From contig CABQMF010000005.1 in NCBI GenBank assembly GCA_902465265.1, positions 14,821 through 78,820 on the forward strand: 64,000 nt of DNA, written 5' to 3'. Below are positions 16,644 to 24,645 of this stretch, one piece after another; within the stretch, counting starts at the first letter, position 1, and each line of letters starts with the position of its first letter. Source of the stretch: an uncultured Collinsella sp. Its GTDB lineage: Bacteria; Actinomycetota; Coriobacteriia; Coriobacteriales; Coriobacteriaceae. The translations under genes were made by a program, and so were the position numbers. The notes beneath the pieces are model-generated. The model was not told the origin of the DNA, made no database searches, and saw nothing but the letters and a program-made list of their open reading frames with translations.

Positions 16644-17900
16644 CTAGGCGGACTTCTTCTTGCTGTCGGAGACCATCATGTAGACGGTGAGCACGACGGC
16701 GATGGCGGCGATCACGATGGCGCCGTAGAAGGACTGCTGGTAGGCGGCGCTGCCGGCCTCGGCGTGATACAGCACGGCGGTGATGGGCTGGCTGATCCAG
16801 GTGGAAGCGGCATAACCCAAAAACATGATGCCGTAGTTGACGCCGATGTTGCTGGTGCCGAAGGCGCCACCGGTGAGCGGCGGGTAGATGACGAGCAGGG
16901 CGCCAAAGCTAAAGCCAAGCAGGGCGAGCGCCACGAAGAACATACTCTGCGTAAAGCTCATCGACATGATGACGAGCGCGACGATGGTGACGATAAGGCT
17001 GATTAGCAGCGACTTGTAGGCACCGAGCTTGTCGATGATCTGACCAAAGGACAGACGACCGACCAGGTTGGCGCAGGTGTTGACAGAGACCACCACGCCG
17101 CCGAGGGCGACGGCCGCGGCGCTCGTGGGGTCGGCGAAGAGCTGGACGGCGGCGATGGAGGCAACCTTGCCGACGAGCAGGGTGCCCGCGGTGGCGGCGA
17201 AGGCGAAGGTGATGATGAGGACCCAGAAGCGCGGGGTCTTGACCATCTCGCCCGGGGTGAGGTCGCCGAAGGTGCCGGCATGCGCGCCGCCCTTGGGGGC
17301 CTCGAAGCCCTCGGGCAGCCAGCCGGCCTCGGGGGCCTTCAGGAACAGGGCGGAGGCGGCGATCGTCACAAAGAAGATGACGCCGAGCGCCTTAAGGGCG
17401 CCAAAGATGCCCAGGCTCGGGATGAGCAGCGAGGCGAGCACCGGGGACAGCACGGCGGGGCCGGCGGTCGAAGCGGCCAGGGTGATGCCGGAGGCGAGAC
17501 CCTTCTTGTCGATGAACCACTTTTGGCCGGTGGTGAGCGCCGGGTTGTAGCCCAGGCCGTTGCCGATGGCGGCGACGAGCGAGAACCACAGGTAGAACTG
17601 CCACGGCTCGGTGACGGTGCCGGACATGAACCAGCCCACGCCGTAGCACACGGCGGCGGCGATCACGACGTTGCGCGGGCCGATCTTATCGGAGATGCGG
17701 CCGGCGAAGATGCCCGTCACGGCCATGATGGTCTGGAAGACGGGGAAAGCCCAGGTAAGGGCGCTCGACCACTCGGGGTAGACGGCGAGCAGGTTCTTGC
17801 TCACGACGGAATACAGCGCGATGGAGCTGATGAAGAACATGGTGACGCACGCGGCGGAAAGCACGACGGCGCGACCCTTGTTGGAGTTGGTGGAAGCCAT
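16644..17900 (-). CDS. MFS transporter, oxalate/formate antiporter-like
   Basis: A 418-residue major-facilitator permease with about twelve hydrophobic segments. The loop GRISDKIGPRNVV (~62-74) is the conserved MFS loop 2-3 motif, and GLGYNPALTTGQKWF resembles the OFA (oxalate:formate antiporter) family rather than sugar porters. The C-terminus is Lys-rich. Middle gene of the SDR/MFS/Gfo-Idh operon, so it probably carries that operon's substrate, perhaps an organic acid. Confidence 0.88.
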   Translation of the reverse strand: MASTNSNKGRAVVLSAACVTMFFISSIALYSVVSKNLLAVYPEWSSALTWAFPVFQTIMAVTGIFAGRISDKIGPRNVVIAAAVCYGVGWFMSGTVTEPWQFYLWFSLVAAIGNGLGYNPALTTGQKWFIDKKGLASGITLAASTAGPAVLSPVLASLLIPSLGIFGALKALGVIFFVTIAASALFLKAPEAGWLPEGFEAPKGGAHAGTFGDLTPGEMVKTPRFWVLIITFAFAATAGTLLVGKVASIAAVQLFADPTSAAAVALGGVVVSVNTCANLVGRLSFGQIIDKLGAYKSLLISLIVTIVALVIMSMSFTQSMFFVALALLGFSFGALLVIYPPLTGGAFGTSNIGVNYGIMFLGYAASTWISQPITAVLYHAEAGSAAYQQSFYGAIVIAAIAVVLTVYMMVSDSKKKSA

Positions 17901-17966
17901 TGGACTCTTTCTAATCGATACGGGGGAGGAGCGGGCGTGTCCGCGGGACCTCCCTGCCAGGTTGGT

Positions 17967-18848
17967 TTACTGGTCGGTCGGCTTGGCGACACCGGACTCA
18001 TCGGACCAAAGCTCGACACCCTTGTTCTTAAGGTAGTTGTCGGCATAGGCGCGACGGCCGCCGGGCTTGGCGGTGAGGTCGCCCATCATGTTGGAGAAGC
18101 CGCCGTCGACCTTGATGGCGTCGCCGGTGGTAAAGTCCGAGCGCGTGGACGCCAGGAACATGACGGCGTTGGCGATATCGCTGACCTCGCCGATGCGGCG
18201 CGTGGCGATCAGACGGCTGCGGCTCTTTTCGACCTCGGGGTCGGCGTAGAAGTTGGCCGACATCGGGGTCTTAACGAAGCAAGGCTCGACGCAGTTGGAG
18301 CGGACGCCGTAGGGGCCCCACTCGGCGGCGAGCATCTTGGACATCATGTTGACGCCGGCCTTGGTGGAGCTGTACACGCCCGAGAACGTCTCGGGGGAGT
18401 GGCTGGCGACGGTCGAGATGTGCACCAGGCGGCCCTGGCCGGCCTTGATCATCTCGCGACCAAAGCGCTGCGAGGTGATGAAGTAACCGGTGAGGTTGAC
18501 GCTGAGCACCTGCTCCCAGTCGCTCAGCGGCAGGTCTTCCATGGCTGCGAAGCGCAGGATGCCGGCGGTGTTGACGAGAACGTCGACGCGACCGAAGTCG
18601 GCGATGGTGGCATCGACGGCGGCCTGAACCTCGGTTTCATCGGTAGCGTTCATCTTGTAGCCCTCGGCGTGGATGCCAAACTCGGCGGCGAGGTCGGCGG
18701 CTGCGGCCTTGACCTTCTCCTCGTCCAGGTCGAGCAGGACGACGTTGGCGCCGTTGCGGGCGAACTCGCGGCAAATCTCGACGCCCATACCGCCGAGTGC
18801 GCCGGTTACGGCGCAGACATCGCCCTCGAGCTTAAGCCAATTGCTCAT
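17967..18848 (-). CDS. SDR family NAD(P)-dependent oxidoreductase
   Basis: A 293-residue classical short-chain dehydrogenase. The nucleotide-binding TGALGGMG (~16-23), an Asp at the end of beta-2 (LLDLDEE, favouring NAD), NTAG, the catalytic Ser (HISTVAS) and YSSTKAG (Tyr-Lys pair) are present. The last ~30 residues extend beyond the usual 250. First gene of the operon that also encodes the MFS permease and Gfo/Idh enzyme; it diverges from the LysR gene, whose product probably controls it. Confidence 0.9.
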   Translation of the reverse strand: MSNWLKLEGDVCAVTGALGGMGVEICREFARNGANVVLLDLDEEKVKAAAADLAAEFGIHAEGYKMNATDETEVQAAVDATIADFGRVDVLVNTAGILRFAAMEDLPLSDWEQVLSVNLTGYFITSQRFGREMIKAGQGRLVHISTVASHSPETFSGVYSSTKAGVNMMSKMLAAEWGPYGVRSNCVEPCFVKTPMSANFYADPEVEKSRSRLIATRRIGEVSDIANAVMFLASTRSDFTTGDAIKVDGGFSNMMGDLTAKPGGRRAYADNYLKNKGVELWSDESGVAKPTDQ

Positions 18849-19081
18849 AGGAACTTCCCTTCTTGTGCCTCCCGGTGGGTCGCTCCCATTAACCGACCCA
18901 CATGGTTTTCGCTGGTTATCGTATGCTTTGCATTTGCGCAGGTGAATTGCATATTTGTTAGAATGGCGTTAACCGTAGGTTTACACTGTGCGATGCAGTT
19001 TATTTTCAATTGAGCGCGTGACCTGCGAAAACAACCCCCTGTTGCACCATGCGGTCACGGGCGCGAAAACGGGAGATTGAC
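18849..19081. promoter_or_regulatory. Divergent SDR-operon / lysR control region
   Basis: A 233-base gap between divergent genes, AT-richer towards lysR (TTGCATATTTGTTAGAAT; GTTTACACTGTGCGATGCAG). This is the normal place for a LysR binding site and both promoters, but I cannot single out a T-N11-A site or hexamers with confidence. Confidence 0.45.
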
Positions 19082-19960
19082 GTGTACGATCGACGACTTG
19101 AGGCCATATCGGCCGCCGCGGAGCTGGGAAGCTTCTCGCGTGCGGCGGCAAAGCTGCGCGTGTCGACGCCGGCGCTCGTCAAGCAGGTATCGGGTTTTGA
19201 GGCGGAGTTCGGTATTACGCTGTTCGAGCGCTCGCACTCGGGCGTCAAGGTGACGCCGGCGGGTGCTCTGCTGGTGGACGACGCGCGCTCAATCATGCGC
19301 CAGTCCGAGGACGCCCTGCGCCGTGCCCGACGTGCGGCGGGCGATGGCGGTGCCGTGCGCCTGGGCGTGTCGATGATGTGTCCGGGGCGCCAAACGCTGT
19401 CGATGTGGACGGGCATCCACGATCTGGAGCCGTCGCTGCGATTTGAGATTGTGCCGGTAAGCGACCTCTACGACGAGCGCGAGACCGTCATGCGCAGCTT
19501 GGGCCGCGAGGTCGATGTGGTGCAGTCGAGTTTTTCGACTCCGCGCTGGGGCGACACCTGCCAAAAGCTCCGCATCGTCAACGTGCCGTTTTATACCGAC
19601 CTACCGCGTACAAGCCCGCTTGCGCGCAAGAGTCGCATTACGGTCGCCGACCTGGAGGGCATGCGTCTGCGCGTACTGCGCCACGGTAACGACGCCATGG
19701 ACAGCCTGCGCATCGACCTTTTGGCCGACGGCGGCGTGGACGTGATCGACGTGGATAGCTTTGACTTTGCGCTCTTTAACGAGGCAGAGGAAAAGGGTGA
19801 CGCGGTGCTCACCTGTGGAGCGTGGTCGGGGGTGCACCCGGCCTTTGTGGGCGTGCCGTTCCTATGCGGACGCGAGGTGCCGGTCTTTCTGCACTACCCG
19901 CTCGAGCCAACTCTCCAAGTACAAAAATTCGTCAACGCCATGGCCCAGCTTCTCAACTAG
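19082..19960 (+). CDS. LysR family transcriptional regulator
   Basis: A 292-residue regulator. The N-terminal winged helix is typical (LEAISAAAELGSFSRAAAKL ... VSTPALVKQVSGFEAEFG), followed by a type-2 periplasmic-binding-like effector domain. The GTG at 19082 is chosen because the HTH begins immediately after it and GGGAGA lies five bases upstream; an ATG eleven codons earlier adds only basic residues. Divergent from the SDR operon, so it is the likely regulator of it. A perfect terminator follows. Confidence 0.9.
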   Translation: MYDRRLEAISAAAELGSFSRAAAKLRVSTPALVKQVSGFEAEFGITLFERSHSGVKVTPAGALLVDDARSIMRQSEDALRRARRAAGDGGAVRLGVSMMCPGRQTLSMWTGIHDLEPSLRFEIVPVSDLYDERETVMRSLGREVDVVQSSFSTPRWGDTCQKLRIVNVPFYTDLPRTSPLARKSRITVADLEGMRLRVLRHGNDAMDSLRIDLLADGGVDVIDVDSFDFALFNEAEEKGDAVLTCGAWSGVHPAFVGVPFLCGREVPVFLHYPLEPTLQVQKFVNAMAQLLN

Positions 19961-19976
19961 CTCATCCTTACAAAAT

Positions 19977-20004
19977 GAGGCCCTGGCCAAACGGCCAGGG
20001 CCTC
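19977..20004 (+). terminator. Terminator after lysR
   Basis: GAGGCCCTGGCC-AAAC-GGCCAGGGCCTC: a perfect 12-bp stem with a four-base loop, beginning 17 bases after the lysR stop; a T-rich stretch follows. Confidence 0.85.
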
Positions 20005-20048
20005 ACAAACATTTTATTCCGTTCTACATGACGGGCTGATCGCGCGCA

Positions 20049-20158
20049 GGAGGGCGCCCCGGGGGCGGGCGGGGTATTTCCTCCGCGCGCAGTTTCGCAG
20101 CGAAGCGAGAATGTTTGAGCACGGAGGAATTACCCCGCCCGCCCCCGGGGCGCCCTCC
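20049..20158. repeat. Long palindrome with 37-bp GC-rich arms
   Basis: The left arm (20049-20085, starting GGAGGGCGCCCCGGGGGC) and right arm (20122-20158) are reverse complements with a single mismatch. The 36-base loop has its own TTCGC-A-GCGAA hairpin. It lies between convergent lysR and the ABC gene and ends 15 bases before the ABC stop. Confidence 0.9.
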
Positions 20159-20172
20159 GTCAGTAACCGGTC

Positions 20173-22092
20173 CTACTCCAGCTCAAACGCTCCAGTGTAG
20201 AGCTGGTAGTAGTATCCGCGCTTGGCGATTAGCTCGTCGTGGTTGCCGCGCTCGATAATGCGGCCGTGGTCCAGGCAGATGATCGCGTCGGAGTTGCGCA
20301 CGGTGGACAGACGGTGTGCGATGACAAACGTCGTGCGGCCCTCCATGAGCTTATCCATGCCCGCCTGCACGATGGCCTCGGTGCGGGTGTCGATGGAGCT
20401 TGTGGCCTCGTCCAGAATCATCGCCGGCGGATCGGCGACGGCAGCGCGGGCGATCGAAATCAGCTGGCGCTGGCCCTGCGACAGCTGTGCGCCGTTGCCG
20501 GTGAGCATCGTGTCGTAGCCGTCGGGCAGGCGGGTGATAAAGTCGTCCGCGCCCGCGAGCTTGGCCGCCGCGATGCACTCCTCGTCGGTGGCGTCCAGGT
20601 TGCCGTAGCGGATGTTATCCATCACGGTGCCGGTGAACAGGTTCACGTCCTGCAGCACCACGCCCAGCGAGCGGCGCAGATCGGCCTTGCGGATCTTGTT
20701 GACGTTGATGCCGTCGTAGCGAATCTTGCCGTCGGCGATGTCATAGAAGCGGTTGATGAGGTTGGTGATGGTCGTCTTACCGGCACCGGTGGCGCCGACA
20801 AACGCGACCTTCTGGCCCGGCTTGGCAAACACGGACACGCCGTGCAGCACCTCGTGGTCGGGCGTGTAGCCAAAGTCGACGTTGTCCATGACCAGATCGC
20901 CGCGCAGCGGCACGTACTCAATCTCGCCGGTTGCGCGGTGCGGATGTTTCCATGCCCACATGCCGGTGTGGTGGTCGGCCTCCTCGAGCTCCCAGGTGTC
21001 GGGGTTCACCTGCGCGTTGACGAGCGTCACGTAGCCTTCGTCGGCCTCGGGCTCCTCGTCGATGAGCTCAAAGATACGGTCGGCGCCGGCGAGGCCCATG
21101 ACCACGGCGTTGATCTGCTGCGAGATCTGGCCGATCTGCCCGCAGAACTGCTTGGTCATGTTGAGGAACGGCACCACGACGGCGATGGACAGCGCCATGC
21201 CCGAGATGCTCAGGTTGGGCACGCCCAGCGCCAGGAAAATGCCGCCTGCCAGTGCGACCAGCACGTAGAGCAGGTTGCCCAGGTTCATAAGGATGGGCAT
21301 GAGGATGTTGGCGTACATGTTGGCCTTCTGCGAGACCTCGAAGAGCTTTTCGTTGCGCTCGTCAAAATCGGCCTCGGCGGCAGACTCGTGGCAGAATGCC
21401 TTGACGACCTTCTGGCCGTTCATGACTTCCTCGATATGGCCCTCGACCACGCCGAGCTCGGTCTGCTGCGCAATAAAGAAGCGCGCGGAGTTGGAGCCGA
21501 GCAGCTTGGTCATAAAGGTCATAAAGGCGACGCCGGCCACAATGACCAGGCACATCCACACGCTGTAGTACAGCATGATAAAGAACACCGTGACGATGAC
21601 GATGGTCGTCATAAGCAGGTTGGGCAGCGACTGGCTGATCATCTGGCGCAGCGTGTCGATGTCGTTGGTGTAGTGGCTCATGATGTCGCCGCGCTGGTGC
21701 GTGTCGAAGTAGCGGATCGGCAGGTCCTGCATGCGGTTGAACATCTTCTCGCGCAGCTTCTCCAGCGAGCCCTGCGTGACGATGGCCATGGCGCGGTTCC
21801 AGAAGAGCGAGGACAGGATGCCGACGCCGTAGATGCAGGCGAGGGTGGTCACAAGCTGCAGAATCTTGGGCTGCGCGGTCGTCCAGTCGCCCGACTGCCA
21901 CGATTCGCTAATGATCTGCAGGGCGCTCTGAAGGAAGGTCGCGCCGATGGAGTTGATGATGGCGCAGAGCACCACGCCGGCGACGACGAGGGGCAAAAGC
22001 ACGGGGTAGAAGCCAAAGAGCGTCTTGATGAGGCGCGACATGGTGCCGCCCTTGCGGTTGAGTGCGCGCTCGGCGGTCGTTGCCTTACTCAT
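20173..22092 (-). CDS. ABC exporter half, catalytic-site subunit
   Basis: A 639-residue ABC half-transporter (multidrug/lipid exporter fold). Six membrane segments (~25-330) precede an ATP-binding domain with Walker A GATGAGKTT, signature LSQGQRQL, Walker B MILDEATSSID with the catalytic Glu, and the H-loop in VIAHRLS. Between the two is an extra ~50-residue polar linker (DEEPEADEGY ... EYVPLRGD). The start overlaps the previous gene's end by eight bases (ATGAGTAA) with AAGGAGG upstream, a sign of translational coupling with its partner. Probably a heterodimer with the 22085-23893 product, repressed by the MarR protein. Confidence 0.93.
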   Translation of the reverse strand: MSKATTAERALNRKGGTMSRLIKTLFGFYPVLLPLVVAGVVLCAIINSIGATFLQSALQIISESWQSGDWTTAQPKILQLVTTLACIYGVGILSSLFWNRAMAIVTQGSLEKLREKMFNRMQDLPIRYFDTHQRGDIMSHYTNDIDTLRQMISQSLPNLLMTTIVIVTVFFIMLYYSVWMCLVIVAGVAFMTFMTKLLGSNSARFFIAQQTELGVVEGHIEEVMNGQKVVKAFCHESAAEADFDERNEKLFEVSQKANMYANILMPILMNLGNLLYVLVALAGGIFLALGVPNLSISGMALSIAVVVPFLNMTKQFCGQIGQISQQINAVVMGLAGADRIFELIDEEPEADEGYVTLVNAQVNPDTWELEEADHHTGMWAWKHPHRATGEIEYVPLRGDLVMDNVDFGYTPDHEVLHGVSVFAKPGQKVAFVGATGAGKTTITNLINRFYDIADGKIRYDGINVNKIRKADLRRSLGVVLQDVNLFTGTVMDNIRYGNLDATDEECIAAAKLAGADDFITRLPDGYDTMLTGNGAQLSQGQRQLISIARAAVADPPAMILDEATSSIDTRTEAIVQAGMDKLMEGRTTFVIAHRLSTVRNSDAIICLDHGRIIERGNHDELIAKRGYYYQLYTGAFELE

Positions 22093-23893
22093 GTGCCTCG
22101 CCTCCTTCCTGGGCCTGAGCTTGCGTTACGGATGCCTCGGCCTCGACGGCCCCTTCGCCCTCGGCAGACATCTTGTTTTGCGAGGTAAAGGTCTCGCGGT
22201 AGATCTCGCTCGTCTTGAGTAGCTCGTCGTGGTTGCCGATCTGCGCGATACGGCCACCCTCCATGACGATGATGCGGTCTGCGTCCTGCACGGAGCTGAT
22301 GCGCTGGGCGATGATGAGTTTGGTCGTGTTGGGCAGATAGCTTGCCAGCCCTGCGCGGATCTTGGCGTCGGTCTTGGTGTCGACGGCGCTGGTGGAGTCG
22401 TCCAGGATCAAGATCTTGGGGCGACGCAGCAGGGCACGCGCAATGCACAGGCGCTGCTTCTGACCGCCGGAAACATTGGAGCCGCCCTGCTCGATCCAGG
22501 TGTCGTAACCCTTGGGGAAGCCGTCGACAAACTCATCGGCGCAGGCCAGATGCGCGGCCTCGCGGACTTCCTCGTCGGTGGCGTTCGGGTCGCCCCAGCG
22601 CAGATTCTCGGCAATGGTGCCGCTAAACAGCACGTTTTTCTGCAACACCATGGCCACTTGGTGGCGCAGGGCGTCCAAGTCGTAGTCGCGCACGTCCATG
22701 CCGCCCACGCGCACGGTGCCCTCGGTGGCGTCGTACAGGCGGGCGATGAGGTTTACGAGCGTGGACTTGGCCGAGCCGGTACCGCCGATGATGCCGATGG
22801 TCTCGCCGCTCTTAATGTGCAGGTCGATATCGTCGAGCGCCTGGCGCTTCGCATGCGCGGAATACTTAAAGCTCACGTGGTCAAAGTCGATGGAACCGTC
22901 GGCAACCTCGAGCACGGGCTCGGCGGGATCGGCGATCGTGGGCTCGGCGGCCAGCACCTCGGTAATGCGGTGCGCCGATTCGTCGGCCATGGTCACCATG
23001 ACAAAGATCATCGACAGCTGCATCAGACTCATAAGGATCTGGAAGCCATAGGTAAAGATCGAAGAGAGCTGGCCCACGTCGAACAGCGTGCCCTGGCTCG
23101 TGATAATGAGCTTGGAGCCCAGGTAGATGATGACGACAAACGCGCCGTTGACGCAGATGTTCATCATGGGGTTGTTAAAGGCGAGCAGCTTCTCGGCGCG
23201 GGTGAAGTCCATCTGGACGTCGCGCGCGGCGGTCGCGAACTTTTCCTTCTCAAAGTCTTCGCGCACGTAGCTCTTGACTACGCGCATGCCGGTGACGTTT
23301 TCCTCGACGGACTCGTTAAGGGCGTCGTACTTGTGGAACACGCGCGAGAAGATGGGGCGCACCTTGAAGATGATAAAGAACAGTCCAAAGCCCAGCAGCG
23401 GAATGATGACCAGGTAGACCATGGCAACGCTGCCACCCATGATAAACGCCATGGTAAAGGCGAAGATCAATACCAGCGGTGCGCGCACGGCGATACGGAT
23501 GATCATCATAAAGGCCTGCTGAACGTTGTTGATGTCGGTGGTCAGGCGCGTGACGAGCGAGGAGCTCGAGAACTCATCGATGTTGGCAAAGCTGAACGTC
23601 TGGATCTTGTAGAACAGGTCGTGACGCAGGTTCTTGGCGAAGCCGCAACTCGCATGGCTGCAGGTGACGCCGGCAGCGGCGCCAAAAGCAAGCGACGTCA
23701 GCGCGATGAGCACCAAAAAGCCTGCGGTGGGAAGCATCTCGGCCACGGTGGCGCCGTCTTTGATGGCGTCGATCAGGTTGGCGGTGATAAATGGAATCAG
23801 CATCTCGCAGAGCACCTCGCCAAGCACGAGCAATGGCGTGGCAACAGTGACTTTCATATAGTCGCGGATGCTGCCCATGAGGGTTTTAATCAT
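22085..23893 (-). CDS. ABC exporter half, degenerate-site subunit
   Basis: A 602-residue ABC half-transporter, partner of the preceding entry. Membrane domain ~1-310, then a nucleotide-binding domain with Walker A GGTGSAKST (Ala in place of the usual Gly), signature VSGGQKQRL, Walker B ILILDDSTSAVDT where the catalytic Glu is Asp, and IAQRISS in which the H-loop His is Gln. Such changes mark the non-catalytic site of heterodimeric exporters of the TM287/288 or BmrCD type. Start ATG at 23893 with GGGAGGA; it overlaps the marR stop by eight bases, so marR and both ABC genes form one operon. Confidence 0.92.
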   Translation of the reverse strand: MIKTLMGSIRDYMKVTVATPLLVLGEVLCEMLIPFITANLIDAIKDGATVAEMLPTAGFLVLIALTSLAFGAAAGVTCSHASCGFAKNLRHDLFYKIQTFSFANIDEFSSSSLVTRLTTDINNVQQAFMMIIRIAVRAPLVLIFAFTMAFIMGGSVAMVYLVIIPLLGFGLFFIIFKVRPIFSRVFHKYDALNESVEENVTGMRVVKSYVREDFEKEKFATAARDVQMDFTRAEKLLAFNNPMMNICVNGAFVVIIYLGSKLIITSQGTLFDVGQLSSIFTYGFQILMSLMQLSMIFVMVTMADESAHRITEVLAAEPTIADPAEPVLEVADGSIDFDHVSFKYSAHAKRQALDDIDLHIKSGETIGIIGGTGSAKSTLVNLIARLYDATEGTVRVGGMDVRDYDLDALRHQVAMVLQKNVLFSGTIAENLRWGDPNATDEEVREAAHLACADEFVDGFPKGYDTWIEQGGSNVSGGQKQRLCIARALLRRPKILILDDSTSAVDTKTDAKIRAGLASYLPNTTKLIIAQRISSVQDADRIIVMEGGRIAQIGNHDELLKTSEIYRETFTSQNKMSAEGEGAVEAEASVTQAQAQEGGEAHE

Positions 23894-24392
23894 CCAGTTC
23901 CTCCCAGGTTACACGGATTTTCTCGAGCATTTCGGCGAGGTCCTCGCGCTCGTCATGGGTGAGCGCGCTAAAGGCCCGTTCTCTAAAGCGGATGCGGGCC
24001 GCCTGGTCGATGCGGGCGTTTTCCCGGCCGGTTTCGGTCAGACGAATGGTGAGTTGCCGTCGATCCTTGGGGTTACGGCTGCGCTCGATGAGGCCGTTGA
24101 GCTCGAGCTTGGACAGGATCTCGGAAAGCGACCCCGGCTTGAGGTCAAAGTGCATGCCGAGTTCCTGCTGCGACATCTCGCCGCCGGGCTGCTTGGCCAG
24201 CAGGCAGATGATGGGCGCCTTGCCGGACACGCCTCCGCCATGAAAATGCATGTAATGGCCGCAAAAGCCCAGGCCGCTCAGGATGCGCTTGGCGAGTTTG
24301 TCTTCAGCGCTGACCGCTTCGGGTATGTCTACCGGTTGCGACGGGTCACCGCCGGGCTCGTGCGAACAAAGGCTAAGAGGTTCATCGCACAT
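23886..24392 (-). CDS. MarR family transcriptional regulator
   Basis: A 168-residue winged-helix regulator; the DNA-binding part is MSQQELGMHFDLKPGSLSEI with the wing NPKDRRQLTIRLTETGRE typical of MarR. The ~50-residue N-terminus contains several His/Cys residues (CGHYMHFHGGG), perhaps for ligand or metal. First gene of an operon with two ABC exporter halves. A consensus-like promoter and three 20-bp spaced repeats lie just upstream and are likely its own operator, i.e. autorepression relieved by an exported compound. Confidence 0.92.
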   Translation of the reverse strand: MCDEPLSLCSHEPGGDPSQPVDIPEAVSAEDKLAKRILSGLGFCGHYMHFHGGGVSGKAPIICLLAKQPGGEMSQQELGMHFDLKPGSLSEILSKLELNGLIERSRNPKDRRQLTIRLTETGRENARIDQAARIRFRERAFSALTHDEREDLAEMLEKIRVTWEELDD

Positions 24393-24437
24393 GAATTAGT
24401 GCTGCTCCTTTCTTTAGTTAGGTAGAGGAATTGTTTT

Positions 24438-24497
24438 GTACCTAAGTGATTCTAGAGGTACCTAACTGATTGTCAAGGTACCGAATCGATTTTGTGG
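24438..24497 (-). promoter_or_regulatory. marR-ABC promoter with three 20-bp-spaced operator repeats
   Basis: On the reverse strand TTGACA (24471-24476), a 16-base spacer and TAGAAT (24449-24454) form a near-consensus promoter. On the plus strand GTACCTAA, GTACCTAA and GTACCGAA start at 24438, 24458 and 24478, exactly 20 bp apart, each followed by a TGATT/CGATT. One lies between the -35 and -10, one just downstream and one upstream. An inverted TTAGGTA also occurs near 24418. This is the likely MarR binding array. Confidence 0.8.
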
Positions 24498-24594
24498 CAG
24501 TGCTGGGATGCCGGTGCCAGGGGAATCTTGGACAGTCTTTGCAGCGTAGATTCAGCGGGCCACGGCGTATCCCGGAGTTTCCGATAGGTTCATT

Positions 24595-24632
24595 AAGGGG
24601 GCGAGACTGGCAGTTGCCGGTTTCGCCCCCTT
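24595..24632 (-). terminator. Terminator of the Fic gene
   Basis: AAGGGGGCGA and TCGCCCCCTT form a 10-bp stem, with inner pairing ACCGGC/GCCAGT-like. It lies 14 bases after the Fic stop codon on the reverse strand. Confidence 0.7.
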
Positions 24633-24645
24633 GGCTTTCCGGGAC

